DNA of 64,000 nucleotides from Nocardiopsis sinuspersici. GTDB taxonomy: Bacteria; Actinomycetota; Actinomycetes; Streptosporangiales; Streptosporangiaceae. The notes beneath the pieces were generated by a model. It worked only from the letters and a program-made list of their open reading frames with translations. It made no database searches and had not been told where the DNA came from. Numbering within the stretch: position 1 is the stretch's first letter; every line of letters begins with the position of its first letter. Where the stretch lies: the NCBI GenBank assembly GCA_008638415.1, contig VWVT01000016.1:85990-149989 (forward strand), given 5' to 3'. The position numbers and the translations under genes were made by a program. Below are positions 42,992 to 52,378 of the stretch, piece after piece.

Positions 42992-43822
42992 TCACAGCGT
43001 CCGGGGGAAGCGCAGGCTGCCGCCCGCGTCGGCGATCTCCAGGTCCTCGAACTCGAAGGCGGGCGAGGCGACGCAGGTGGACAGGGTCTCCTCGGCGGTC
43101 AGCGGGCGGGCCCTCTGCCAGGTCCCCGCCGGGACCACCACCTGGAGCTTCTGCCCCGCCTCGACGTGCGGCCCCAGGGTGTGCCGCTCCTCCTCCACCG
43201 GGGAGGGCCCCGAGCCGCCGAGCGAGACGGCGGCCGGACCTCCGCGGTCGAAGGACCACATCTGCGCCGAGCGCAGCCGGTGCCACCGGCACCGGTCCCC
43301 CGGCCCGAGCAGGAACTGGATGGCCGAGGCCGTCTCACGGTCGCCCTCGAAGCCCTCCGGGCGCGCCCACACCCCGCTGCGCCACAGGGAGCGGAACCAG
43401 CCGCCCTCCGGGTGCGGGAACAGGTCCAGGACCTCGGCCGTGAAGCCGCGCTGGTCCACCGTGGTGAACACGCCGGGCGGCTCGCGGCGCAGGTAGCGCA
43501 CACCGACCACGGCCTCACGCGGAATGGGTCCGTAGATGCGCGGGAAGAGCACCGGCTCGTCCACCCCGGTGCCGCCCCACTCCGCCGACAGCGCCGGGGA
43601 GGGGGGCTCCCACCGCACCTCGCAGGCCAGGCGCGAGGTGTCCACCACCAGTACGCAGTAGGGCTCGGTGGCCGAGCGGTAGAGGCTGTTGGCGACCGCC
43701 AGGACGGCCTGCTCGTTGGGAGAGGCGTGCACGAACCCGTCGGTGTGCAGGCTCTCCGCCTCCAGGTCCTCGTCGCCGGACCGCCAGCGGGCCAGCTCCG
43801 TCATGTGCAGCACATAGTGCAT
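42992..43822 (-). CDS. DUF952-cupin (DUF985) fusion protein
   Basis: A 276-residue cytoplasmic protein. The first 110 residues are DUF952 (MHYVLHMTELARWRSG, HTDGFVH32AS). The second part is a cupin of the DUF985 type (FPHPEGGWFRSLWRSG, HRLRSAQMWSFDRG, VPAGTWQRARP). The cupin retains histidines typical of metal binding, but I cannot assign a reaction. The start is uncertain: GGAGGA is nearly adjacent to ATG 43822, so an earlier GTG or the internal ATG 43804 is possible. It is convergent with the siderophore operon. Confidence 0.7.
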   Translation of the reverse strand: MHYVLHMTELARWRSGDEDLEAESLHTDGFVHASPNEQAVLAVANSLYRSATEPYCVLVVDTSRLACEVRWEPPSPALSAEWGGTGVDEPVLFPRIYGPIPREAVVGVRYLRREPPGVFTTVDQRGFTAEVLDLFPHPEGGWFRSLWRSGVWARPEGFEGDRETASAIQFLLGPGDRCRWHRLRSAQMWSFDRGGPAAVSLGGSGPSPVEEERHTLGPHVEAGQKLQVVVPAGTWQRARPLTAEETLSTCVASPAFEFEDLEIADAGGSLRFPRTL

Positions 43823-43971
43823 TCCTCCACCCCGCCACACACGAATCGCCGGCGCCGGCGACCGAAGCCGCCCCTTGGGCAGCCCCTTCCCCCGACGGCA
43901 CGCCAGCAATCCACCGTTTTGTCCCATGTTGGGTCAACAGGACCGGTCACGCGTGTCCGAAGGAGGAAGGC

Positions 43972-45690
43972 CTACAGCGCCTCGTCCACGGCGACGTCCA
44001 CCGCGGCCTGCAGACGCCGGCGCAGCGCGGCGCTGTCGGTGCGGCGCGTGCACACCTCGATCACCCGCAGTCCCTCGCCCAGCAGGGCCTTGGGCAGGTC
44101 GGTGGCCCACTCCAGACGGGTGTAGGGCAGGTCGGCCACGGCCGCCACCCGCTCCATGGATATCCCGTGCGGGGTGCCGAACACCCTCTCGAAGTCGGGG
44201 TGCCCGGCCTGCTCCAGGCCGGAGAAGATCCCGCCGCCGTCGTTGTTGACCACCACGAGCGCCAGGTCCGGACGCGCCTCCCCGGGACCGATGACCAAGC
44301 CGTTCTGGTCGTGCAGCACCGCGAGGTCGCCCAGCAGCGCGTAGGCGTGCCCGCCGCCACCGCTCTGGTGGGCCAGCGCGGCGCCGACCGCGGTGGAGAC
44401 CGTCCCGTCGATGCCGCTCACCCCCCGGTTGCCGACCAGCCGCACCCCGCAGCGGGCGCGCATGGTCGCGTCCAGGTCGCGGATGGGCATGCTGGACCCG
44501 GCGAAGAGCAGCGAGCCGGCGGACACGTGCGAGGCCAGGTCACGGGCCAGACGGGGCTCGCTGAGCGTCTCCTCGGCGTCCAGCACCGCGTCCAGCGCCG
44601 ACCGCGCCGCCGACTCGGCCCGCTCCCAGGTCCGCGACCAGTCGGTGCGCTGGGGCGAGCCGAGGTCCAGACCGGCCGGGGGCGCGACGGCGGCCACCAC
44701 GTCGGTGGCGGTGCGCACCGGGTCGGAGAAGGAGTTGGGCAGGCTCGCGGCCGGATCGCCCACCGTCCCCGAACTGACCACCACATGGCGCCCCGCCCGG
44801 CGCAGGAACGCCAGCGTCTGCCGGGACAGGTTGGGCCGCCCCACGCTCACCACCAGTTCCGGCGGCGGCCCCGAGACCAGGCTCGGTGAGGCCAGCAACT
44901 GCCGGTAGGTGGACACCGCGCCCGCCCGGCGGGCGTTGGAGGTGGGCTCGGCCAGCAGCGGCCACCCGGTCATCTCGGCCAGCGCCAGGAACGGCACCGG
45001 GTCGTAGTCGCCGTCACCGCACACGATCACGCCCCGCTCCACGGCGGGCAGTGTGAACGCGGCGGGTTCGACCACCGGCCCCGGACGGCTGATCCACGGC
45101 CTGTCGCCCTCGCGTCCCTCCAGCGGTTCGGGCCAGGGGTGCGCCCCGGCCCCGTCATCGGGGGTCAGCGGGTCGCGGAAGGCCACGTTGAGGTGGACCG
45201 GTCCCGGGCGCCCGCCCACCGCCGAGCCCCACGCACGGCAGACCAGCGACCGCCAGTAGGCGACCATGCCGGGCAGGGGGTCGGGGGTGCCCACCTCGGC
45301 GAACATGCGTACCGCGCCGCCGTACAGGCCGATCTGGTCCACCGTCTGGTTTGCGCCGGTACCGCGCAGCTCCGGGGGCCGGTCGGCGGTCAGCACCAGC
45401 AGCGGCACCCCGCTCTCGTCGGCCTCCATCACCGCCGGGTGGAAGTTGGCGGCCGCCGTGCCGGAGGTGCACACCACCGCGACCGGGCGCCGGGAAGCCC
45501 GTGCCAGGCCCAGGGCGAGGAAGGACGCCGAGCGCTCGTCGATGCGCACGTGCACCCTGACGCCGGGATGGGCGACCAGGGCCAGGGCCAGGGGTGTCGA
45601 ACGCGACCCCGGCGCCACGACGGCCTCGGCCAGGCCGCAGCGGGTCAGTTCGTCGACCAGGACCCGCGCCAGGGCGGTGGACGGATTCAT
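43972..45690 (-). CDS. menD: SEPHCHC synthase of menaquinone synthesis
   Basis: A 572-residue thiamine-diphosphate enzyme. The N-terminal binding segment is VVAPGSRSTPLALAL followed by HVRIDERSASFLALG and VCTSGTAAANFHPAVMEA. The ThDP/Mg site includes ALLGDLAVLHDQNGL and VVNNDGGGIF. It adds succinyl semialdehyde from 2-oxoglutarate to isochorismate to give SEPHCHC, the second step after MenF at 21.3-22.6 kb. ATG 45690 is preceded by a weak GAGAG. A 188-bp gap separates it from menC on the same strand, so it has its own promoter. Confidence 0.9.
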   Translation of the reverse strand: MNPSTALARVLVDELTRCGLAEAVVAPGSRSTPLALALVAHPGVRVHVRIDERSASFLALGLARASRRPVAVVCTSGTAAANFHPAVMEADESGVPLLVLTADRPPELRGTGANQTVDQIGLYGGAVRMFAEVGTPDPLPGMVAYWRSLVCRAWGSAVGGRPGPVHLNVAFRDPLTPDDGAGAHPWPEPLEGREGDRPWISRPGPVVEPAAFTLPAVERGVIVCGDGDYDPVPFLALAEMTGWPLLAEPTSNARRAGAVSTYRQLLASPSLVSGPPPELVVSVGRPNLSRQTLAFLRRAGRHVVVSSGTVGDPAASLPNSFSDPVRTATDVVAAVAPPAGLDLGSPQRTDWSRTWERAESAARSALDAVLDAEETLSEPRLARDLASHVSAGSLLFAGSSMPIRDLDATMRARCGVRLVGNRGVSGIDGTVSTAVGAALAHQSGGGGHAYALLGDLAVLHDQNGLVIGPGEARPDLALVVVNNDGGGIFSGLEQAGHPDFERVFGTPHGISMERVAAVADLPYTRLEWATDLPKALLGEGLRVIEVCTRRTDSAALRRRLQAAVDVAVDEAL

Positions 45691-45878
45691 CAACACTCTC
45701 GATCGTCTCAATGTGTACCAAGTATCACCATGTGGACCCGCTCCCTACAGTCAACCCCCACCCGGAGCCCGGTGGGAACGAACATGACTGTTGCCCGTCA
45801 CACATGTGCGCCGCGTCCACGCCCCTACCCGGACGCGCCCGGCGCACCTCGGCGGAGCGGCGCGGAGGCCGTCCGGTG
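45691..45878 (-). promoter_or_regulatory. Promoter region of menD
   Basis: This 188-bp gap between menC and menD has no open frame that I would call coding. It contains an AT-richer stretch near 45690-45760 and should hold the menD promoter. I cannot name a precise -35/-10 pair with confidence. Confidence 0.3.
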
Positions 45879-46862
45879 CTATCCGGCGCCGGAGGCCTCG
45901 TCGGCGGCGGTGCGGGCCGCCTCGGCGCGGGCCCGCCACGCGGCGGGGTCGACCTCCACCGCGCGCAGGCTCTCCTCCTCCACCTCCACCGGCCGCACGG
46001 GCAGGAAGCCGTCCTCGGGCAGCAGCGGGTCGGCGGTGACGTCGGCGGTCAGCATCTGCATGGTGGCCAGGCCGCAGGCGTGGGGCAGCTCCGGCAGGGC
46101 GGCGGCCAGGGCCACCCCCGCCGCCAGGCCCACCGAGGTCTCCACGGCGCTGGAGACCACCACCGGCAGGCCGCACGCCTCGGCCACGCGCAGCGCGGCG
46201 CGCACCCCGCCCAACGGCTGGACCTTCAGGACCACGATGTCGGCGGCGTCGGCGGCGCGCACACGCAGCGGGTCCTCGGCCCTGCGGATCGACTCGTCGG
46301 CGGCCACCGGCACCGACACCCGGCGGCGCACCGCGGCGAGCCCGTCCAGGGTGGCGCAGGGCTGCTCGACGTACTCCAGGTCGAACCGGTCCAGCGCCCG
46401 CACCATCCGCACGGCGGTGTCGGGGTCCCAGGCGCCGTTGGCGTCCACCCGCACCCGGCCCGAGGGGCCCAGGGCGTCGCGGACCGCCTCGACGCGGGCC
46501 AGGTCCTCGGCCTCCGCCTGCCCTCGCTCGGCCACCTTGACCTTGGCGGTGGTGCAGCCGCCCGCGGTGACGATCGCGTGGGCGCGCCCGGGGTCCACCG
46601 CGGGCACGGTCACGTTGACCGGCACGCGGTCGCGGACCGGGGCCGGCCAGCCGTACCGGGCGGCCTCCTGGCAGGCCGCCCACCAGCGGGCGCACTCGCG
46701 CGGCCCGTACTCGGCGAAGGGCGAGAACTCACCCCACCCGGCGGGGCCGCGCACGAGCATGCCCTCGCGGACGGTGATGCCGCGGAAGCGGTTGCGCAGA
46801 CCGATGGCGAAGGCGCGCCCCCCGGCGGGTGCCCCCGCCGGGTCGGGCTCCACCCGTGTCAC
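45879..46862 (-). CDS. menC: o-Succinylbenzoate synthase
   Basis: A 327-residue enolase-superfamily dehydratase. The catalytic pair K107-x-K109 (TTAKVKV), metal ligands D140 (VDANGAW), E166 (EQP) and D189 (AADES), and K213 (VLKVQPLGG) are all present. It dehydrates SHCHC to o-succinylbenzoate. Its GTG start overlaps the stop of menB in a GTGA arrangement, so the pair is translationally coupled. No MenH is encoded in the window. Confidence 0.88.
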   Translation of the reverse strand: MTRVEPDPAGAPAGGRAFAIGLRNRFRGITVREGMLVRGPAGWGEFSPFAEYGPRECARWWAACQEAARYGWPAPVRDRVPVNVTVPAVDPGRAHAIVTAGGCTTAKVKVAERGQAEAEDLARVEAVRDALGPSGRVRVDANGAWDPDTAVRMVRALDRFDLEYVEQPCATLDGLAAVRRRVSVPVAADESIRRAEDPLRVRAADAADIVVLKVQPLGGVRAALRVAEACGLPVVVSSAVETSVGLAAGVALAAALPELPHACGLATMQMLTADVTADPLLPEDGFLPVRPVEVEEESLRAVEVDPAAWRARAEAARTAADEASGAG

Positions 46863-47698
46863 GGGCGGCGCGGGAACTTGTCGAACTCCGGGCGACGCTT
46901 CTCCTTGAACGCGTCGCGGCCCTCCTGGGCCTCCTCGCTCATGTAGTAGAGCATCGTGGCGTCGCCGGCGAACTGCTGCATCCCGGCGGCGCCGTCGCTG
47001 ACGGCGTTGATGGCGCCCTTGACCATGCGCAGCGCCAGCGGCGACTTGTCCAGCATCTCGCGCGCCCAGGACACGGTCTCCCTCTCCAGGTCCTCCAGCG
47101 GCACGACGGTGTTGACCAGGCCCATGTCCAGCGCCTCCTGGGCGCTGTACTGGCGGCACAGGTACCAGATCTCGCGGGCCTTCTTCAGGCCCACGGTCTG
47201 GGCGAGCAGCCAGGAGCCGTAACCGCCGTCGAAGGAGCCGACCTTGGGGCCGGTCTGGCCGAACTTGGCGTTGTCGGCGGCGATGGTCAGGTCGCAGCAG
47301 ACGTGCAGCACGTGGCCGCCGCCGACGCACCAGCCCGCGACCATGGCGACGACGGGCTTGGGCGTGCGGCGGATCTGCACCTGCAGGTCGAGCACGTTGA
47401 GGCGGCCGATGCCCTGGCGGGCCACGGCGTCGTCGCCCATGTAGCCGTCCTCGCCGCGGATCTTCTGGTCGCCGCCCGAGCAGAACGCCTGGTCGCCCGC
47501 GCCGGTGAGGACGATCACGCCGACCTCGGAGTCGTCACGGGCGAGGTTGAAGGCCTCCTGCAACTCGAACAGCGTCTGGGGACGGAACGCGTTGTGCCGC
47601 TCCGGGCGGTTGATCGTGATCTTGGCGATACCCTCCGCGGTCTCGTAGATGATGTCGGAGTACTCGCCCGACCGCTGCCACTCGATCACGCTGTTCAC
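46859..47698 (-). CDS. menB: 1,4-Dihydroxy-2-naphthoyl-CoA synthase
   Basis: A 279-residue crotonase-fold enzyme with [41 protein letters not shown] and [14 protein letters not shown], all diagnostic of MenB. It cyclises succinylbenzoyl-CoA to DHNA-CoA. GTG 47698 has GAGGAGAA 11 nt upstream. It is divergent from menE at 47876, with both promoters in a 177-bp gap. It makes the product from the CoA thioester formed by MenE. Confidence 0.92.
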   Translation of the reverse strand: MNSVIEWQRSGEYSDIIYETAEGIAKITINRPERHNAFRPQTLFELQEAFNLARDDSEVGVIVLTGAGDQAFCSGGDQKIRGEDGYMGDDAVARQGIGRLNVLDLQVQIRRTPKPVVAMVAGWCVGGGHVLHVCCDLTIAADNAKFGQTGPKVGSFDGGYGSWLLAQTVGLKKAREIWYLCRQYSAQEALDMGLVNTVVPLEDLERETVSWAREMLDKSPLALRMVKGAINAVSDGAAGMQQFAGDATMLYYMSEEAQEGRDAFKEKRRPEFDKFPRRP

Positions 47699-47862
47699 GG
47701 CTGCTGCTTCTCCTCACGGGGACACTGGGGACGGCGCGGACGCACCAGGAACGCGGCCGCGTCCAAGCGCCAACCCTACGCATTGTGCCAGGCGGGCCGC
47801 CACGCGCGAGCACACCCCCGGGCCAGGAGGAACCGGGAGGACCCGGACCCCTCCCACAGGCG

Positions 47863-47868
47863 TACCCT
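47863..47868 (+). promoter_or_regulatory. -10 element TACCCT of menE
   Basis: TACCCT ends exactly 7 bp before GTG 47876, which fits a leaderless message. It lies in the divergent menB-menE gap. Confidence 0.45.
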
Positions 47869-47875
47869 GGCGGTC

Positions 47876-49129
47876 GTGGCACGCGAGAAACAGGCCGGCG
47901 CTCCGACGACACCCGCCCCCTCCCACGGGGGACGCCCTCTCCAGGCGGTGCGCGGACTGGCCCCCGAGGACCTGGGTGACCTGCTGGCCCGCGCTCTGGA
48001 GGGGCGGGGGCCGGCCCTGCTGCCGATCCCCGACGGGACCCCCGACGCACGTGTGCGCGAACTGCTCACCGCGATGCGCCCGGCCCGTCTGCTCACCCCC
48101 GAGGGGGTCACCGAGCTCGACGGAGCCGCCCCCGCGGGCGCGGACACCGCCCTGGTCGTCACCACCTCCGGCTCCACCGGCGCCCCCAAGGGCGTGGAGC
48201 TGTCCTCGTCCGCCCTGCGCTCGGCCGCCCTGGCGTCGGTGGAGCGCATCGGCGCCTCCCCCGGCGACGCGTGGCTGTGCGTGCTGCCCGCCGGCCACGT
48301 CTCCGGCATCCAGGTGATGACACGGGCCCTGGCCATGGGCACCCGGGCGGTGCACGCGCCCTTCTCCGTGGAGGGGGTGGCGGAGCTGGCCCGGAAGCTG
48401 CGCCCGCACGTGTCCCTGGTGCCCACCCAACTGCGGAGGCTGCTGGAGGCGGGGGTGGACCTGTCGGCGTTCGGGACCGTCCTGCTCGGCGGCGCCGCCG
48501 CCGAACCCGCCCTGCTGGAGGCCGCCCGCGCGGCCGGAGGGCGGGTGCTGACCACCTACGGCATGAGCGAGACCTGCGGGGGCTGCGTCTACGACGGCGT
48601 CCCGCTGCGGGGTGTGCGGGTGCGTGTGGACTCCGAGGTTCCCGGCGAGCCCGGGCGGATCCTGCTGTCGGGGCCGATGCTGCTGAGCGGCTACCGTCTC
48701 GCCCCCGGCGCCCAGGGCGATCCGGAGGCGCTGACCACGGAGGAGGGGACCCGGTGGCTGCGCACCAACGACCTGGGGCGCCTGGACGGGGACGGGCGCC
48801 TGCGCGTGCTCGGCCGCGTGGACGAGGTGGTCAACACCGGCGGCCACAAGGTGGTGCCCGGCCAGGTCAACGCCCTGCTGCTGGAGCACCCGGCGGTGGC
48901 CGAGTCGGTGGTGGTGGGCCGTCCCGACCCCGAGTGGGGCGAGAGGGTGAGCGCGGTCGTGGTGCCCGCCGACCCGGACGCGCCGCCGTCCCTGGACCAG
49001 CTGCGCTCGTGGGTGCGTGAGTGTCTGCCCTCCTACGCCGCTCCGCGTGAGCTGGAGGTGCTCCGGGCCCTGCCGATGCTGGCCTCGGGCAAGCCCGACC
49101 TGGTGGCGCTGCGCGGTCCCCGCACCTGA
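47876..49129 (+). CDS. menE: o-Succinylbenzoate-CoA ligase
   Basis: A 417-residue ANL-superfamily adenylating enzyme, shorter than typical acyl-CoA ligases as expected for actinobacterial MenE. The ATP loop is VTTSGSTGAPKGVELS, and TTYGMSETCGGCVYDG and NDLGRLDGDGRLRVLGR follow. NTGGHKVVPGQVNALL and ASGKPDLVAL close the protein. It activates o-succinylbenzoate to its CoA thioester for MenB. The start is supported by the -10 TACCCT seven bases upstream. Confidence 0.87.
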   Translation: MAREKQAGAPTTPAPSHGGRPLQAVRGLAPEDLGDLLARALEGRGPALLPIPDGTPDARVRELLTAMRPARLLTPEGVTELDGAAPAGADTALVVTTSGSTGAPKGVELSSSALRSAALASVERIGASPGDAWLCVLPAGHVSGIQVMTRALAMGTRAVHAPFSVEGVAELARKLRPHVSLVPTQLRRLLEAGVDLSAFGTVLLGGAAAEPALLEAARAAGGRVLTTYGMSETCGGCVYDGVPLRGVRVRVDSEVPGEPGRILLSGPMLLSGYRLAPGAQGDPEALTTEEGTRWLRTNDLGRLDGDGRLRVLGRVDEVVNTGGHKVVPGQVNALLLEHPAVAESVVVGRPDPEWGERVSAVVVPADPDAPPSLDQLRSWVRECLPSYAAPRELEVLRALPMLASGKPDLVALRGPRT

Positions 49130-49762
49130 CCCGGCGGCGGCCCGCGCCCACTCCGGCGCGGCCCCGTTCCCGGACCTGCGGCGGACCCGTCCCTGCCGGG
49201 CGGCGGCCTCTCCGGCCCTCCTCGGCACGCTCACCAGCGCCCTTCGGCCGAGGTCCGTGTACCAGTGCACTCCGAACACATGGGACCCTGGGGCGCGTCG
49301 GGTGCCGCACCCACCCCCGCGGCGCCCACGGACGACCGGTGCGACGCGCAGGGCCGGCCGACCCCGCACGCACGGTCCCGGCGCGGTCGGCGACGGCTGT
49401 GTCCGACAAAAGGGAGGGAACTTCCCAAAGCTCCCCTGCGTCTACCTGAGTACCTGGTCTCGGCCCCTCTCCCAAGGAGGTCCGCAGTTGGCGACAGCCA
49501 TCGGTCCACTCGCTCGTGCCCCTGCGCCCTCCCCTCCACCGGGTCCAGCCCTCCACGCGGACCGCCTCCGAGCACGTTCCTTTACCCGCTCTCCGGCGCG
49601 TTTTGCCACTTCCGGGACAGTGATCCATGCCACTTCTGCCGATATCCAATCGAGACAGGGAACATTTGACTCCCCGACACGTTGGACATATTGGCGCGTC
49701 CAGTCGGCAGGAACCGTCCGCCGCGTGCCACACGACGCCTTGGAAGGGAGGGAGGTGCCCAG
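49130..49762 (+). promoter_or_regulatory. Long leader/promoter region of the RpoD-type sigma gene
   Basis: A 633-bp region without a convincing gene. TTGACT (49666-49671) and TATTGG (49689-49694) with a 17-bp spacer form a plausible promoter about 70 bp before ATG 49763. GGGAAC at 49659-49664 overlaps it and could be part of a stress promoter, as hrdB of Streptomyces has a SigR-dependent one, but the match is imperfect. The rest is featureless to me. Confidence 0.45.
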
Positions 49763-51169
49763 ATGACGAGCACTGCCCCAGCCGCTTCGGCACCCACAGC
49801 CGGAGTCCCCGCTGACACCGCTCGAAGCGACGGCGCGACCGCGGACGCGACCCTGACCGATCTGCTCACCCGCGGACGCGCGCAGGGACACCTGTCCCTC
49901 TCCGAGCTGCGTACCGCTTTCTCCGAGGCCGGAGTCTCCGCTGGCGACGGCCGATCCATCCTGCGTGAACTCACCGAGAACGGGGTTCGTCTCGCCAACG
50001 GGGGCGACGACTCCACACCGGTGGCCGATCCTGACGCCGAGGACGACGTGCTGGAAGACACTCTCATCGCCACGGTGCCCGACACCGACGAGGCGACCAA
50101 GGCCGCATCCGGCAAGGCCGCGACGCGTAAGGGCCCCTCCGCCCGGAGGAAGGCCCGCTCCACGCGGCGCGCCAAGACCGAGAACACCCAGGCCACCACC
50201 GATCCTGAAACCGGTGAGGCCGACCTCGACGACCAGTCCCCCGCCATGGGCGACTCGGTCCACACCTACCTCAAGGCCATCGGCCGACGCCAACTGCTCA
50301 CCGCCGAGCAGGAGGTCGACCTGGCCAAGCGCGTGGAGGCCGGGCTCTACGCCGAGTACCGGCTCGGCATGCACGGCGAGGTCGACGAGTCCTTCCCTCT
50401 GGCCGAGGCCGAGGTCGACGAGCTGGAGTGGGTGGTCGAGGACGGCCGCAAGGCCAAGTCCCACATGCTGGAGGCCAACCTGCGCCTGGTGGTGTCGGTG
50501 GCCAAGAAGTACAGCGACCGGGGGATGTCGCTGCTCGACGTGGTCCAGGAGGGCAACCTCGGCCTGATCCGCGCCGTGGAGAAGTTCGACTACACCAAGG
50601 GCTTCAAGTTCTCCACCTACGCCATGTGGTGGATCCGCCAGGCCATACAGCGCGGTTTCGCCGACTCTGCGCGCACCATCCGCCTGCCCGTGCACGTCCT
50701 GGAGCTCCTGAGCAAGGTGAGCCGCCTGGAGCGCGACATGCACCAGGCGCTGGGCCGCGAGCCCACCCCGGAGGAGCTGGGCCTGGAGCTGGACAAGACC
50801 CCGGCCCAGATCGAGGAGCTGCTGCGGGTCACCCGCCAGCCCATCAGCCTGGACTCCACCATCGGCGAGGACGGCGAGACCCGCATCGGCGACCTCATCG
50901 AGGACGTGGACGCCTCGGAGGCCTCCGAGGTGGTGGACCGCCAGATCATGGCCGACCAGCTGCGCAACGCGCTCTCGGACCTGGAGCCGCGCGAGGCCAC
51001 CATCATGTCCCTGCGCTTCGGCCTGATGGACGGGCGTCCGCGCACCCTGGACGAGATCGGCAAGCACCTGGGCCTGACCCGTGAGCGCATCCGTCAGTTG
51101 GAGAAGCAGTCGCTGTCCAAGCTGCGCCACCCCAGCCGCGCCCAGCAGCTGCTGGACTTCGCGAGCTAG
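49763..51169 (+). CDS. RpoD/HrdB-type primary sigma factor
   Basis: A 468-residue sigma-70 protein. The N-terminal helical segment LTDLLTRGRAQGHLSLSELRTAF corresponds to region 1.1, followed by an acidic and then basic linker. Region 1.2 and 2 begin with DSVHTYLKAIGRRQLLTAEQEVDLAKRVE; region 2.3-2.4 contains YTKGFKFSTYAMWWIRQAI. Region 3 and 4 end with DEIGKHLGLTRERIRQLEK and SLSKLRHPSRAQ. It should direct RNA polymerase to housekeeping promoters. GGAGG lies 7 nt upstream of ATG 49763. Whether it is the single essential primary sigma or a close group 2 paralogue cannot be decided here, though region 1.1 favours the primary one. Confidence 0.86.
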   Translation: MTSTAPAASAPTAGVPADTARSDGATADATLTDLLTRGRAQGHLSLSELRTAFSEAGVSAGDGRSILRELTENGVRLANGGDDSTPVADPDAEDDVLEDTLIATVPDTDEATKAASGKAATRKGPSARRKARSTRRAKTENTQATTDPETGEADLDDQSPAMGDSVHTYLKAIGRRQLLTAEQEVDLAKRVEAGLYAEYRLGMHGEVDESFPLAEAEVDELEWVVEDGRKAKSHMLEANLRLVVSVAKKYSDRGMSLLDVVQEGNLGLIRAVEKFDYTKGFKFSTYAMWWIRQAIQRGFADSARTIRLPVHVLELLSKVSRLERDMHQALGREPTPEELGLELDKTPAQIEELLRVTRQPISLDSTIGEDGETRIGDLIEDVDASEASEVVDRQIMADQLRNALSDLEPREATIMSLRFGLMDGRPRTLDEIGKHLGLTRERIRQLEKQSLSKLRHPSRAQQLLDFAS

Positions 51170-51210
51170 GAGCCCGCGGCAGAGGCCGCAGCGCGCCAGG
51201 CACGGCCGGA

Positions 51211-51260
51211 CCGGACACCGGGGCCGCTCCCGCACGGGGGCGGCCCCGAGCCGTGTCCGG
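51211..51260 (+). terminator. Nested hairpin after the sigma factor gene
   Basis: An outer stem CCGGACAC/GTGTCCGG encloses an inner stem GGGGCCGC/GCGGCCCC. It begins 41 bp after the stop and is a likely terminator. Confidence 0.55.
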
Positions 51261-51360
51261 CGGCGGTGGCGCCGCGGCCGCCTCGGGGAGAACCCGGGTT
51301 CGTCCCTGAGTTCGTGCTCGCGGTGCTCCACGGGCGACACGGCGGTGCGACGATGGGGAC

Positions 51361-51711
51361 ATGACGCACACTCCCCCCGAGCCGAGGGACGAGGTCGCCG
51401 CCGCGCTGCGCGCCGGTCGCGAACTCGGCCCCGAGTACGACGACGCGGTGGCCGCCTCCCTGGTCGAGCGGATCGACGACACCATCGCCGAGCGCGTCCG
51501 CCACCACATGAGTGCGCAGGACAGGGCCGCGCCGGTCAGGACCGGAACGCCCTCCAACACGGTGCGCTTCGTGCTCTCCCTGGTGTGCCTGGGCGTCAGC
51601 ATCCCCGTCTCCGCCATCACCGCCGCCCTGGGCAACCCCGCCGCCCTGCCGCTGGTGTGGCTCGGACTGATCCTGTTCTACCTCGTCTCGGTCGTCGGCC
51701 TGCGCCGCTGA
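51361..51711 (+). CDS. Small membrane protein with charged N-terminal helix
   Basis: A 116-residue protein. The first 65 residues are soluble and helical (DDAVAASLVERIDDTIAERV). Two membrane segments follow (RFVLSLVCLGVSIPVSAI and LPLVWLGLILFYLVSVVGL). I do not recognise a named family. ATG 51361 has GATGGGG nearby. It sits between the sigma factor and a convergent Gly-rich membrane protein. Confidence 0.6.
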   Translation: MTHTPPEPRDEVAAALRAGRELGPEYDDAVAASLVERIDDTIAERVRHHMSAQDRAAPVRTGTPSNTVRFVLSLVCLGVSIPVSAITAALGNPAALPLVWLGLILFYLVSVVGLRR

Positions 51712-51747
51712 CCCCGGCCGGCGGGGCCGACCGGACCGGTCGGCCGC

Positions 51748-52254
51748 TCAGCCCAGGACCAGGAACACCAGCGCGGCGACCAGCCCCAGCAGGACCAGGA
51801 CGACGGCCACCCGCGCGATGACCGCGCCGGGGCGCGGCCGGTAGAGGCCGCTGTTGTCCTCCGCGTAGGAGCGCACGCGGCGGTCGCCCGCGTAGGCGAC
51901 CATAGGATCGTCGTCGTCGCCGTCGTGGTACCAGTCGTCGCGCCGCCGGTTGCCGCTCAGCTCCGCCCTGACCTCGGGACGCCTCCGGCGCCCGCCCGGA
52001 CCCCACTCCGCGCCACGGCCCGGAACGAGCCTTCCGGAATCGCCGCCCGCACCGTGCCCCGGGGTGCCCTTCCCCGCACCGCGGCCCGGAATGTCCTTCC
52101 CTCTGCCGCTGCCCGCACCACGGCCCGGGGCGTCCTTCCTCGCGCCGCTGCCCGGAGCGCCCTTCCCCGCGCTGCCGCCCGCACCGCCCCTGCCGCGCGC
52201 GGACGCGCCGCCCGACGGGCTTCCTCCCGCTCGTCCACCGGTTCCCTTGCCCAT
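51748..52254 (-). CDS. Gly-rich repeat protein with a C-terminal membrane anchor
   Basis: A 168-residue protein. The first 90 residues are Gly/Arg/Lys/Ser-rich with a loosely repeated unit P-G-x-G-A (for example PGRGAGSGRGKDIPGRGAG). A central RRDDWYHDGDDDDPM is acidic, and one membrane helix (IARVAVVLVLLGLVAALVFLVLG) ends the protein. The low-complexity half could be a real tail or an over-extension. GGGAGG sits 6 nt before ATG 52254 and supports translation. Function unknown. Confidence 0.55.
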   Translation of the reverse strand: MGKGTGGRAGGSPSGGASARGRGGAGGSAGKGAPGSGARKDAPGRGAGSGRGKDIPGRGAGKGTPGHGAGGDSGRLVPGRGAEWGPGGRRRRPEVRAELSGNRRRDDWYHDGDDDDPMVAYAGDRRVRSYAEDNSGLYRPRPGAVIARVAVVLVLLGLVAALVFLVLG

Positions 52255-52378
52255 CGGCGCCTCCCTCGGTGCGCGCGCCGCCCGGGGTGGCGGCGCCACT
52301 TCGACACTAGCCGCGGCGGAAGCGGCTCGACGGGGAGGGGGTCGGCCGGTAGCGGCCACCGCGGGACGGGTGCGCGGT

